Positions 29,402 to 39,206 of a stretch of 64,000 nt of DNA are shown here, piece after piece (the first letter of the stretch is position 1; every line of letters begins with the position of its first letter). The stretch is from positions 81,678 to 145,677 of the forward strand of contig JAAOYA010000010.1 of assembly GCA_018221105.1 (NCBI GenBank), read 5' to 3'. This DNA is from Candidatus Woesearchaeota archaeon (GTDB lineage: Archaea > Nanobdellota > Nanobdellia > Woesearchaeales > JAAOYA01). Position numbers and translations under genes: made by a program. The notes under the pieces are model-generated. The model worked only from the letters and a program-made list of their open reading frames with translations, had not been told where the DNA came from and ran no database searches.

Positions 29402-29746
29402 ATGAACAACAACAATTGGATTAGGATACCTAAAAAAAGCAGTAAAAGGGCTAACCACATTCTAAGAACTTATCTAAATTCTGATTCAAAAAAAATAGTT
29501 CAAGACGTGGCAAAGAAAGAGGGCGATGGAGAATCTGATTTAGGGAGAAAGGCTCTCGAATTTTACATTAACACAGTAGCTAATGATGTGCAAGGACTTA
29601 AAGATTTTTATCAAAACAGTAATGGCGTTCTTTCAGAGTTGTATAAAGAAGTAAAAGAAGTAAAACGACTTTCGCAATCTAACGAGTCTTTGCTAAAAGA
29701 AATAAGGAAAAATCAGAAGGCAGTTAAACCGTCATCAGGCACCTAA
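29402..29746 (+). CDS. Hypothetical small protein with C-terminal coiled coil
   Basis: Met at 29402 within track ORF 29381; Lys-rich start, helical C-terminus. Confidence 0.5.
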   Translation: MNNNNWIRIPKKSSKRANHILRTYLNSDSKKIVQDVAKKEGDGESDLGRKALEFYINTVANDVQGLKDFYQNSNGVLSELYKEVKEVKRLSQSNESLLKEIRKNQKAVKPSSGT

Positions 29747-29884
29747 TAAAAGCTTATTTGTCGAGATAGAAAGGTTTAAATAATATCCCGATATACACCC
29801 TATTAGTTAAAGCGTTTAATTATTCAGTTTTAATTTAAGTTTCTATGCCAGCTTTAGTTTAAGTGCTTTTAGAGGTCAAATAAA

Positions 29885-30184
29885 ATGCGGGTCGGAGTTT
29901 ACAATTTATTAAAAAAGAAAAAACAACGTAACGAATTACATAGTAATAGATTTAATATTTCTTGCGTCGAAAAAATCTTATCGAAAGATAGAGACCCCAA
30001 ATTAGCCCCAGAATCGCTTAAAAAATTAAAAAGAACTCCGCCGACCTTACCTAAAAAGTCGGCTCATGAATTAAATACTAGCTTCATAGATAACTCGTTA
30101 AATATTCTTTCCCAAGTTGACCTAGCGACGAAGACCCTAACAATATCGAACCCGTTTCTTGTCGGAAACAGCTCCCAATGCTAG
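29885..30184 (+). CDS. Hypothetical basic protein
   Basis: Preceded by Shine-Dalgarno-like agaggt 10 nt before ATG. Confidence 0.4.
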   Translation: MRVGVYNLLKKKKQRNELHSNRFNISCVEKILSKDRDPKLAPESLKKLKRTPPTLPKKSAHELNTSFIDNSLNILSQVDLATKTLTISNPFLVGNSSQC

Positions 30185-30291
30185 ACCAGCTAATGAGCAA
30201 ATAGATGCCAAAAACACCATCCACGTTAGGGTCATTTTATTTTTGCATTAAATGAGGTAGATGATAAAATAACAAGATGAGGTATAAAAAA

Positions 30292-30540
30292 ATGGCAAAA
30301 AAACCATGGTATAGAAAAAAGAAAACGGTAGATGGAATATTCGACGCTGCATATTGGTTTCTTCTTTTAGGCTTAATACTGATTTTAGTGCTTACTTTTG
30401 TAAAAGCAGACTCAATCGATAATGAAGAGTTGAGCAATGAAAAAACAAAGTTTAGCACAACAAATAACGTAGTGTTCCACGTACCAAACCACGAACCTGT
30501 TGAAATAACTTTAGTGTTCGCTGCGGAGGAATCCAAATGA
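30292..30540 (+). CDS. Single-TM hypothetical protein
   Basis: gaggt before ATG 30292, one hydrophobic segment, ATGA overlap with next gene. Confidence 0.6.
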   Translation: MAKKPWYRKKKTVDGIFDAAYWFLLLGLILILVLTFVKADSIDNEELSNEKTKFSTTNNVVFHVPNHEPVEITLVFAAEESK

Positions 30541-31229
30541 AAAAAATAACACTATTAGTACTGGCAAGTTTATTGCTAGCCAGTATAGTTAGCGCATTGC
30601 CTTGGCGACCTAGTTGCATAATGGAAGAAGTGCCAAGCTTTTTGAATTTCAATAATGAGACTTGGTACGAAGATTATGATTCGAGCAATAGGCAAGATTA
30701 TTGTGTTTATCCATTGGATACAGTTTATACTGGGAATATTACACAACGTTTTAACGACACTATTTTTATAGCGCAAGAAGTAGGATTTAATACTAATGGA
30801 AACTACTTTACCTATACAAATCCTGATTTCTGGACAATTGTTCAATTAACAGAGAAAAGCAATGTTAGAAATGTCGAAGTCTATTTTGAGTACTACTTTC
30901 CAAGTTATAATGGTTTTTGTTTACCTAATACTATAAATCCAGTAACAGGATTTTATGAAAGCCCACAAGCCGTACTTTTGACCAATGCTGAAAGCAACTT
31001 ATCAATAACAGGAACTTTTGACGACGCTATATATTACATGAATGGTAACGTCGTTTGTGACCAATGGAATAACTTTTCACGTGTTGTTACTGACTTTTCA
31101 AATGACCGTGGTAGTAGTTTTTCATCAGCTAGTAAAACAATTGGAAGTTTAGGGTTTGAACTCAAAAACGTTTACCTCAGGAATATTGAGATACGTGGAA
31201 GCACAGAAACAATAGAGGTGTGGAAATGA
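30537..31229 (+). CDS. Secreted protein
   Basis: N-terminal signal peptide 'MKKITLLVLASLLLASIVSALP'; overlapping start/stop with neighbours. Confidence 0.65.
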   Translation: MKKITLLVLASLLLASIVSALPWRPSCIMEEVPSFLNFNNETWYEDYDSSNRQDYCVYPLDTVYTGNITQRFNDTIFIAQEVGFNTNGNYFTYTNPDFWTIVQLTEKSNVRNVEVYFEYYFPSYNGFCLPNTINPVTGFYESPQAVLLTNAESNLSITGTFDDAIYYMNGNVVCDQWNNFSRVVTDFSNDRGSSFSSASKTIGSLGFELKNVYLRNIEIRGSTETIEVWK

Positions 31230-33124
31230 GTAAAAAAATACTGCTACTTTTTTTTATTGTTTTTTTATTAGCAGTAAATGTATTAGGACTTCAGGAAGAA
31301 CTGAACGTTACAACTTGTAGCGGAGCAACTTCTTGTTCGGAAGCGAATTATAATGATAACACTACTAGCATAGGTCATACTATTGCAAAGGCTGGGACAG
31401 GTACTAGCGAGTGGTCAAATTTTCAAGGCGATGTTAGTTCTACATTAGGCGATGTATGGTTTTATTTCAGACATGGTGGAGAAGCAGATGTTGCTAATAA
31501 TTGGGGCATTGATTTTAAAGATGTTGCAGGTACAACTACTTATTGTTCGATAAACGATATAGCAATGTCATCATCTGACACTTATGACACAAGAAACACA
31601 ACCACTGATTGCTCTTGGACAATATCAAGGCTCGATGACCTTAAAATAGAAGTGACAAGCGGGGTCAGTGGAAAGCCAGCAAATGGTTATATCTATTACG
31701 CCGACCTTTACATTACATACACAGGACTACCTTTTGGAATTTTAAATGCTACAATCACAGACCCTACTACTGACATCACTATTGATTCAAACACATCATT
31801 TTACTTGAACGCTACTGTTACTTGTAATGGCGATGTCGGAGCAGTGTGTGGTATTGTTTATGCTTGGGCAAGATACAATACTAGCGGTGTTGAACCAGAC
31901 ACAACAATGCTTTCACACTATTTCAATGTTTTTAATGATAGTTTTGACCGTGCTGATAGTGCAGACTTAGGTAATGGTTGGGTTGAAACTGATAATGTTG
32001 ATTGTCTTAATAGTATTGTAGATGGCACATATAAAATATATGACCCAAGTGGTGTTGGAACTGGTGAACGAGCTTGTGCTGCTTATCATGAAGATAGTTT
32101 TGAGGGGACAGCCCTAAACAATATCTCGTTTGATTGGCAGATTGAATCAGCTACTGGTGATGGTGCAGCAAATTATATATTAATTTACAATACTACTGGT
32201 GGAACTTATGCTCAATTCATATCTGATACTGATGGAAATTATTATTGGAACCATAAAGATGGCAGTCTTAATCTTGGTGCTTATACTGTAACAGAATGGG
32301 ATAGTTTTATTATGCAAAATATTACAACAACTGATTATGAATTAATATATGATGGTGTTAGCCAAGGAACTTTAAATTTTACAAGCCCACTAACTGGTGC
32401 AATAAGATTTAGACATTCATCAGCAGGCGGAAGAGAAGGTGTATCATACTTAGACAATTTGTCAATTACATCAGTTAACATGTCCTTTGTTTCACCTCTT
32501 TATACAATTTATAACGAAAACCCACTATCAAAAATTCTTAATCAAGGTGATGAGTGGAACATTTCATGGCTTGTTAATTACACTGGAACACAAGCATACT
32601 ATGTTGATGTATTGTTCAATAGTTCTTACGGTAGTGCAAGTATTCCTGATAATGATACCAATAACAGAAAAATAAACCCGACTGGAGGTGCACCGCCTGC
32701 CGATATTAGTTTTACATTAACATATCCTAATAGTGGTTGTTCAGAAGGAAACGGTTGTACTACCGCAAGTTGTACTGCTTGTACTTACTGCCACATAAAT
32801 TTTTCAACTTTATACGACTCCAACGTATCGTGTGTTGGTCAAAATAGCACTGTTCCTTTTTGGATTTATACAAATACAGGGGATGTTAGTATGGATATCG
32901 TTTGGGAGTGGAACGAAACAATAGATAGTGCTTTAACGCTAAAATATGACACTGATAATAATCCAACTGGGGCGACTATTGTTCCCGACCCGCCAACAAC
33001 TGTTAATATTGCACTAGCCCTTGCTCAAGGGAATAATCAAAGTATTTGGGGATGGGGCGACCTTACGGTTGGCGTTGCGGGAAATTATACTTACAAAATC
33101 GATGCGACGAGTTCGCAAAGTTAA
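31226..33124 (+). CDS. Secreted surface protein with LamG/concanavalin-like region
   Basis: Signal peptide 'KKILLLFFIVFLLAVNVLG'; 'NDSFDRADSADLGNGWVE' resembles jelly-roll domain start; Thr/Asn-rich. Confidence 0.65.
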   Translation: MSKKILLLFFIVFLLAVNVLGLQEELNVTTCSGATSCSEANYNDNTTSIGHTIAKAGTGTSEWSNFQGDVSSTLGDVWFYFRHGGEADVANNWGIDFKDVAGTTTYCSINDIAMSSSDTYDTRNTTTDCSWTISRLDDLKIEVTSGVSGKPANGYIYYADLYITYTGLPFGILNATITDPTTDITIDSNTSFYLNATVTCNGDVGAVCGIVYAWARYNTSGVEPDTTMLSHYFNVFNDSFDRADSADLGNGWVETDNVDCLNSIVDGTYKIYDPSGVGTGERACAAYHEDSFEGTALNNISFDWQIESATGDGAANYILIYNTTGGTYAQFISDTDGNYYWNHKDGSLNLGAYTVTEWDSFIMQNITTTDYELIYDGVSQGTLNFTSPLTGAIRFRHSSAGGREGVSYLDNLSITSVNMSFVSPLYTIYNENPLSKILNQGDEWNISWLVNYTGTQAYYVDVLFNSSYGSASIPDNDTNNRKINPTGGAPPADISFTLTYPNSGCSEGNGCTTASCTACTYCHINFSTLYDSNVSCVGQNSTVPFWIYTNTGDVSMDIVWEWNETIDSALTLKYDTDNNPTGATIVPDPPTTVNIALALAQGNNQSIWGWGDLTVGVAGNYTYKIDATSSQS

Positions 33125-33148
33125 AAAAATAAAACGAGGTAAAAAAAC

Positions 33149-33829
33149 ATGGAAAGACAAAAAAGTTATTGTAAATGTGTGCATATGGACTATTGTAATT
33201 TTTGTAAAATTAAAATATCAGAAGAATCGATAACAAAAGGATATTGTGTAGCCTGTGGTGAAGTACCGTACATCATAACGGGAGAAAAGTGTCCAGTGTG
33301 TTTTGATGTGTCATATCTTAATCAAATAACTAAAGAGATAGCAGGTTGTAGATGTGAAAGAGATATCGGTAATGAAATAACAGATGTAGAGATTAGAAGA
33401 AAAGCCTACAAAAAATTTGAAGAAGAAGATGCCAGATACATTCTAAAGTGTCTTAAGTTAGATGAAAAAGAGATAAAACAACGTTTAGAAAACTTGAAGA
33501 AAGTACAAGTAGAAAGAGAAAAAACAAAAGAAGAGTACATAGGTTTTATCTTCGGTTTATCAAAAGTCGCAATTGAAAGTTATGACAAGGCGAAGGAAAC
33601 ACTAGAAAATGAGCACTTAGTGGAATTAACAAGTTCGGAAGTAATTAATGAGATGGCTCTGCGCACTACATTTAGTCAAAACAATCCTTTGAACAAAATA
33701 ATGCCACAACTTGAGATTATTATAGAGAGAAATAAATGGAGCTGGGAGCAATTCAGTAGGAAAATAATAAATTGGTTCGATGATTGGGGCGACCTTGAAG
33801 AAACCCTAAGAAAAAAAGCATTTGATTAA
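33149..33829 (+). CDS. Cysteine-rich zinc-ribbon protein
   Basis: 'CKCVHMDYCNFCKIKI...GYCVACGE....KCPVCF' with gaggt before ATG. Confidence 0.6.
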   Translation: MERQKSYCKCVHMDYCNFCKIKISEESITKGYCVACGEVPYIITGEKCPVCFDVSYLNQITKEIAGCRCERDIGNEITDVEIRRKAYKKFEEEDARYILKCLKLDEKEIKQRLENLKKVQVEREKTKEEYIGFIFGLSKVAIESYDKAKETLENEHLVELTSSEVINEMALRTTFSQNNPLNKIMPQLEIIIERNKWSWEQFSRKIINWFDDWGDLEETLRKKAFD

Positions 33830-33830
33830 G

Positions 33831-34154
33831 ATGTCAAATTATAATAAACTCAAACTTGATCTGGGAGATGAATCTTTCATTATTCTAGATTACAGAGAGG
33901 CTATGACTTTGCTTTCAATTATTGAAGCGATGAAACAATTTCATAGATGGGGAAAGAAGCATTATACCATAAAACAACTGGCTAAAAAAACTCGTGAGGT
34001 CAGAAAAAACCCTTACGTGACAAAAGAAATAATCATAAGAATGATAAAATGGCTAATCGGCAGACACTTGCATATCATTCAAGTTAACAAATATAGATTT
34101 ATATTTCCCACTAAGGACTTTATTAAAAATAATTTGGAGGAAAAAAACAAATGA
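33831..34154 (+). CDS. Small conserved protein, paralog of next ORF
   Basis: 'KLKLDLGDESFIILDYREAMTLLSII....RMIKWLIGRHLHIIQVNKYRFIFPTKDFI'. Confidence 0.6.
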   Translation: MSNYNKLKLDLGDESFIILDYREAMTLLSIIEAMKQFHRWGKKHYTIKQLAKKTREVRKNPYVTKEIIIRMIKWLIGRHLHIIQVNKYRFIFPTKDFIKNNLEEKNK

Positions 34155-34516
34155 CTGAAGAAAAAAAAGTAAAAAGGTATAAAATTTCATTTGGCAAAAG
34201 AGATTACATTTACTTGGACAAAAGAGAAAAGGCAGCCTGGAATTTATTGTTAGCGACAATGTATATACTGTATAAAAAAGAAATAGAACGCTATTCAATG
34301 ACTAGATTGCTCAAAACAGCTTATAAATTAAGGGATAAAGAAACTGAGTATTACATGACAGAAACAAGACTTCGGCGTTTAGTACCATATCTTGTTGTAC
34401 AAAGACCTCGCCTTTTACACATTCGCCAGAGGGGAAATTTTCGACTTTTAAGACCTTCAAAATACTATATAGAAGAACACATAGGTAAAAAAACTAAAAA
34501 GGTAACCCCTAGCTAA
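34151..34516 (+). CDS. Small conserved protein, paralog of previous ORF
   Basis: 'RYKISFGKRDYIYLDKREKAAWNLLLA...RRLVPYLVVQRPRLLHIRQRGNFRLLRPSKYYI'; ATGA overlap. Confidence 0.6.
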   Translation: MTEEKKVKRYKISFGKRDYIYLDKREKAAWNLLLATMYILYKKEIERYSMTRLLKTAYKLRDKETEYYMTETRLRRLVPYLVVQRPRLLHIRQRGNFRLLRPSKYYIEEHIGKKTKKVTPS

Positions 34517-34775
34517 CCCCTTAACTATATTAGTAATCAGAAGAAGAACTTTAAGCCCTATACTACCTTTAAAAAACTAAATCCTTTATCACCTAAATTA
34601 AATTTATAAATTCATCCTTTTGCGGGTTTAGTTTTCAAGTTAAGAAATTAGCGACAGCTACACTAGAATAATGGGACTGCTATAGTCCCAGAACGTTATA
34701 AACGAAAACTCAATCAATTTCCAAAGACCTGAGCAAGTCTAAAAAGGGCTTCAAGAAACCGAAAGGGGAATAGTA

Positions 34776-34985
34776 ATGAAAAACGATTTGAATATCTACA
34801 AAAGAAAACTTGTAATCGTAATATATCACGAGAACCCTAATTCTAAAGCCCTTACATTAAAAGGGTACTGTTTCGAGACATCTAACGAGTTCATATATCT
34901 AAAATCTGGCGGTGGCATTGTTACTTCTATCAAAAAAGAATGGATTAGAAAAATAAAAACAAAGGAAGGTGACACAAATGGGTAG
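34776..34985 (+). CDS. Small hypothetical protein
   Basis: ORF overlapping start of helicase-like gene. Confidence 0.5.
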   Translation: MKNDLNIYKRKLVIVIYHENPNSKALTLKGYCFETSNEFIYLKSGGGIVTSIKKEWIRKIKTKEGDTNG

Positions 34986-37266
34986 ACCGCCTTCTATTGA
35001 TTACAGGGATAAAATAGCGAAAGAGATGTTATTAAATTACAGTGGAAAACATATCAAAACCTTAAAAGTGCCAAAAGTGGGAGTGACTACAAGTCTTGTA
35101 AAAAATAGTATTGAACTTAATCAACGGATAGTATTGGTATCGCCAACTAAAGAAATACTTGAAAAAACAGAAAGGGTTGTCAATGAATTATTAGGTAAAA
35201 AAGTAAAATCAATGTATATTCATCCAAATCTTGGCAATATTAAATTAATAAAAGATGAAGATGACTATGATTTAGATTATAATGAACTCAAAAAAAGTTT
35301 ATGTAAGATAAAAGTAAGTAAAGTTCTTAGAAATGGTTTAAAGTTTTCACGTTTGTTAAAAGAAGGCAAAAAGGAAGAATGTGATAAATTAAAAAAACTA
35401 CATCATTTAGAGCCTATTCCACAAAATTGTAAAACTTGTAAAGAAGACTGTAAGCTAAATCAAATTGTGGAAGCAAAAAACAACGAGGAAAAAATCGATG
35501 TTATCTTAATCACATATCAAAAACTCGATAATTTATTAAGCACTAACAATAAAAAGTTACAAGAAGTGCTAGAATTAATATTCACTTCTGATAATATAAT
35601 ACTGGACGAGTTCACAACTAGCGTAACTAAAACTGATGAAGGAATAAAACTACTTGAGCAACCTAAAGCATTTGATAAAACATATAATCTAATTAGTGAA
35701 GCTGTAGAACAATTTAAAGATGAAATAGGTTTAATGTTAGATGAAGATATTAAAAATAATAATGCGCTAGGCGAGTTCTTACCAACAATTTGGTATCTGA
35801 TAAGCGAAGTAATAAATTTCTTGCAAGATTTAGAAATAGAAAAACATGATACCTTTTTAGAAAAAATAAAAGAAAAAATAACAGATGAAGAAGAAAGTAA
35901 AAAAGTAAAAACAGAACTATACGAACAAGGAATGGCTTATCTGGTCAAAATAATAAAGAATCCCTTTTATGAAACTTATAGAATAATCCAAACAAAGAAT
36001 AAGGGCTGGTCTTTCTTCAAATTCTATGAACTTTATTTTAATAAAGGAAAAAATGTTGAATTACTAGAAACACTCTATAATCTGCTCGATTATGAATATT
36101 TTATCATTGAAAAAGCGAACAGTGAGTACACAATAAAAGATATTAACACTGGATATAGAGACTTTCTTTTTAATCTACAACTAAATTTTAATGGTCAAGA
36201 CCAATTATTAGCAATAGTAGATGCTGGCATGCCTAAATCTTTAGAGTTCTTAAACAAATTTAAAGAAATAGAAGATTATGAAGTTGGTGACCCGAAAAAT
36301 ACACAAAAGATGATTATGCTTGTTTGCGACGACATTGACATCAAAAGTGAAGTTGGTTTTATCAAAAAACGTGGGCGACAAGAAAATATAATAGATGTGC
36401 TAACCAACTGGGCAACCATACACAAGAATAAAAAAGGTGCGCTAATAACAAAAACAGGTTACGAGGAAGTCCCCACTGGTCATTCCCCGTTTAAGATTGC
36501 TCAAGTTATAGGTAAATGGTTTAAAGAGGGTAGAATATCAAGAGAGTCTTTCATTCATTACTATTTCCGTGATATTTATAATCGTGGTACAGATTTTCCT
36601 TTTGAGAAACAATCAATTTTCAGTATGGGTCTTCCTTACCCACCAACTAATATTTATTTTAATAAAGCTATTGTTAAGAGGGATAAAGAAGGATTAGAAC
36701 TGGTCAATAGATATGGGTCGTCTGACTTATTCAGAGACTTATTAAAGGACTCAGAAAGCGATATTGAAGATTTAGAGTTAATACCTACCCTAAATAAAAT
36801 ATTATACGATGATAACGTTTCAAGTAGTTTTAATAATTACATTTTAAGAAACAAAACAGAACGTGGTAATAAACGATTAACCAACTTTTGCCTTCTAACA
36901 AAGTATGATGATGTCATTAAATGCCTAAAGAATGGTTATGATAAATATCCAATGCCTGTGGTTATTAAAGGATACTCGCAAGGAGACTGTTATAAAGACG
37001 TATTAATGTATGAACGTCTTTTCCAAAAATACGGCGATGTCTTAAACCCTCAACATATTCCCTTACTTGCCCGTATTATCAGAAGAGTTAATGAAAAGAA
37101 AAAAGAAAGTGTTAACCTTTTTCATATTAAAGCGGTCAAGAGAAAAAGTTTAGAAAGTGAAGAAGAGACCGAACTAATAAAAGAAGTGTTCAATAGTGAA
37201 GTAAATCTTCAAATACTTAAAGCAGAACTTAAAGAAAAGTACTTTAATTTAAGAATAAAATTTTAA
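34978..37266 (+). CDS. SF2 helicase-like protein with degenerate Walker A
   Basis: 'VPKVGVTTSLV' at P-loop position, 'IVLVSPTKEIL', 'VILITYQ', 'NIILDEFTT', 'YNRGTDFP', 'IPLLARIIRR'; ATG 34978. Confidence 0.65.
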   Translation: MGRPPSIDYRDKIAKEMLLNYSGKHIKTLKVPKVGVTTSLVKNSIELNQRIVLVSPTKEILEKTERVVNELLGKKVKSMYIHPNLGNIKLIKDEDDYDLDYNELKKSLCKIKVSKVLRNGLKFSRLLKEGKKEECDKLKKLHHLEPIPQNCKTCKEDCKLNQIVEAKNNEEKIDVILITYQKLDNLLSTNNKKLQEVLELIFTSDNIILDEFTTSVTKTDEGIKLLEQPKAFDKTYNLISEAVEQFKDEIGLMLDEDIKNNNALGEFLPTIWYLISEVINFLQDLEIEKHDTFLEKIKEKITDEEESKKVKTELYEQGMAYLVKIIKNPFYETYRIIQTKNKGWSFFKFYELYFNKGKNVELLETLYNLLDYEYFIIEKANSEYTIKDINTGYRDFLFNLQLNFNGQDQLLAIVDAGMPKSLEFLNKFKEIEDYEVGDPKNTQKMIMLVCDDIDIKSEVGFIKKRGRQENIIDVLTNWATIHKNKKGALITKTGYEEVPTGHSPFKIAQVIGKWFKEGRISRESFIHYYFRDIYNRGTDFPFEKQSIFSMGLPYPPTNIYFNKAIVKRDKEGLELVNRYGSSDLFRDLLKDSESDIEDLELIPTLNKILYDDNVSSSFNNYILRNKTERGNKRLTNFCLLTKYDDVIKCLKNGYDKYPMPVVIKGYSQGDCYKDVLMYERLFQKYGDVLNPQHIPLLARIIRRVNEKKKESVNLFHIKAVKRKSLESEEETELIKEVFNSEVNLQILKAELKEKYFNLRIKF

Positions 37267-37480
37267 TTTTCCCGAATTTCAGGTAGCGTTTTATGGAGAC
37301 TATTCCAATAATATTAATTGTACTGTTTACAAGCCCCGACTACCAAATCGTCTAATAGGATTTTAAGATGTTTATTACATGTATATTTAATAGACGATTT
37401 GGTAGTCCGTACTTTACGGGGTTTTCAGTTACATGAAACTCTAATACAATCTATAAAAAGCGGGCTGAAATTCGGGAAAA
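37267..37480. repeat. Nested inverted repeats
   Basis: Outer 16-bp arms ttttcccgaatttcag (37267-37282)/ctgaaattcgggaaaa (37465-37480); inner 17-bp arms gactaccaaatcgtcta (37338-37354)/tagacgatttggtagtc (37391-37407). Confidence 0.85.
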
Positions 37481-37619
37481 ACGTCTCTTTAAAAAATTTC
37501 AGAATTTACGAATAATCGCAATATAACTATTAAAACATTTACTCGGTACAGAAACCAAGTCTCATAAAACTCTGTTTTTGCTTTCTTAACAGCTTTTTCT
37601 TTATCCTCTCGCCCTAACA

Positions 37620-37820
37620 GCATAGTATAATTTCCCGTTTAACCCCGCCTAAAAGACCCGAAAAGACCATCTGGAACTTTCGAAATAAGGGGTCAGGAGT
37701 AAAACGAGGCAAGCGTATAACGAGAATTGACCAGAACTTCCTACGTCCTGCGCAGAAGGTTGAGGAGCGTCAGCGACGAAAGACAGAGCGAAGCGAGGGC
37801 ATGTAGAGTATGCCTTTCAA
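37620..37820 (+). ncRNA. Candidate structured ncRNA (strand uncertain)
   Basis: GC-rich ORF-poor stretch in AT-rich element; short hairpins such as cgtc-agc-gacg and terminal ggcat-gtagagt-atgcc followed by Ts. Confidence 0.35.
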
Positions 37821-37837
37821 GAAAATTTTAAAAAGTG

Positions 37838-38215
37838 TCAAATAGAAAATAGTTTAACTACTACAACGGATAATTGAATTACAAATCCTAATAAAATTAG
37901 AAATAAGCCTTGTGAATTTTGAAGATTAAGAAGGTGGCTCAATCTTCTTTTAGAAAGGTCTTGTGTTTTTATCCTGCCCACTTTTTCTCCTCGTTTTAAA
38001 CCATTTAGTTGTCTTCTTATTTTTTGTTTTGCTAATTCAAAATATCGCATTGTCTTTTTATCTTGTGCTAAAAGCCAAACCCCTAAAATATCAATTGACA
38101 ACCCGATTGCTAATGTTAACAATAATAGTTTTTCAGTGTTGTAAATTTTAAGAACTACACTTAACAAAAAGAATACTAAAAGTAGAACTATATTACTTTT
38201 TTTCATAAACCTCAT
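37838..38215 (-). CDS. Small membrane protein
   Basis: Two N-terminal hydrophobic helices and one C-terminal. Confidence 0.55.
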   Translation of the reverse strand: MRFMKKSNIVLLLVFFLLSVVLKIYNTEKLLLLTLAIGLSIDILGVWLLAQDKKTMRYFELAKQKIRRQLNGLKRGEKVGRIKTQDLSKRRLSHLLNLQNSQGLFLILLGFVIQLSVVVVKLFSI

Positions 38216-38242
38216 CTAGTTGTTCTTAATTTAAATATTTTT

Positions 38243-39178
38243 TTAATCATATAACAATTTATGAATATCTTTTAATTTTCTTCGATTTTCATAAATAAAA
38301 TTTTTAAGTTCTTTGACTTTTACTATCTCAATAAGAGCGTCTTTACTTGTTGTATATAAATCACCAATAAATTTAAAACAATTTTCAAGAGAATGATAAT
38401 AAATATCACGGGCTTTTTCTCCGCTATAAATATGATCAACTTTAAAGAAAGTTTTATTTATGTTATAATCATATACTTTGTATATATGTTTCAAACGAAT
38501 CAAATCTCTTCTTAAATCACTATATTCAAGTTTTTTAAAACTATTGAATTTTATAAAAAGTGTATTTAAGGTGTCTACTTCAATCGGAAAGGTATGTATA
38601 GTTCCAACAAAATAATCGTGAAAATCATTATTTTTTCTCTTCAAAGAAATTCTTAGTTTTTTCCAATTTTCAATAAATTCTTTATAAATTTTGTAATCAA
38701 AAGGTTGTTCGGTAATTCGTTTTTTGTAGTCATTAAAAAAATCTAACATAACTTTTTTTTCTTTATTTGAGAGACTTTTATCATCATTAACCCTCTTTAT
38801 ACTCTCTTCAATATTGGTCGGTGTTCTACTTCTAAAAGAATTTGCAACAGTTCCTAAATTATATTCTAAATCAAATATAAAATTTTTAAATAATTCCAAT
38901 TGTTGATTGAATTTTTCTTTTTCAAATCTAAACTGCTCTAGTAAAAAAATGGTATAGACTATTAAAATTGTAAAAACAGAAGTGAAAACTCCAGCGTAAA
39001 AGTTATTTACTTGGTTTTCTAAAGCTAAATTATAAAAGTGAAATGTAATTATTATTAAAATCAAATAAATCATTATATTGAAATAATTTCTATAAAACCA
39101 TTTTTCAACATTACAAAAATGCTTACTAATTATACACTCCATATTACGTACTATAAAAAATAACGTATATATAAACAA
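38243..39178 (-). CDS. Two-TM membrane protein with cytoplasmic helical domain
   Basis: Two hydrophobic segments (MIYLILIIITFHFY; FYAGVFTSVFTILIVYTIFLL) then charged helical domain. Confidence 0.55.
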   Translation of the reverse strand: MFIYTLFFIVRNMECIISKHFCNVEKWFYRNYFNIMIYLILIIITFHFYNLALENQVNNFYAGVFTSVFTILIVYTIFLLEQFRFEKEKFNQQLELFKNFIFDLEYNLGTVANSFRSRTPTNIEESIKRVNDDKSLSNKEKKVMLDFFNDYKKRITEQPFDYKIYKEFIENWKKLRISLKRKNNDFHDYFVGTIHTFPIEVDTLNTLFIKFNSFKKLEYSDLRRDLIRLKHIYKVYDYNINKTFFKVDHIYSGEKARDIYYHSLENCFKFIGDLYTTSKDALIEIVKVKELKNFIYENRRKLKDIHKLLYD

Positions 39179-39206
39179 TGTTATTAAACAATATAAAAAT
39201 AATTAT

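Noticed and set aside
30237-30845. Minus-strand ORFs opposite the secreted-protein operon
   Set aside because: The plus-strand genes have SD sites, signal peptides and start/stop overlaps; minus ORFs have none
37318-37515. 65-aa ORF across the nested inverted repeats
   Set aside because: Composition is explained by the palindromic structure and there is no ribosome-binding site; treated as noncoding
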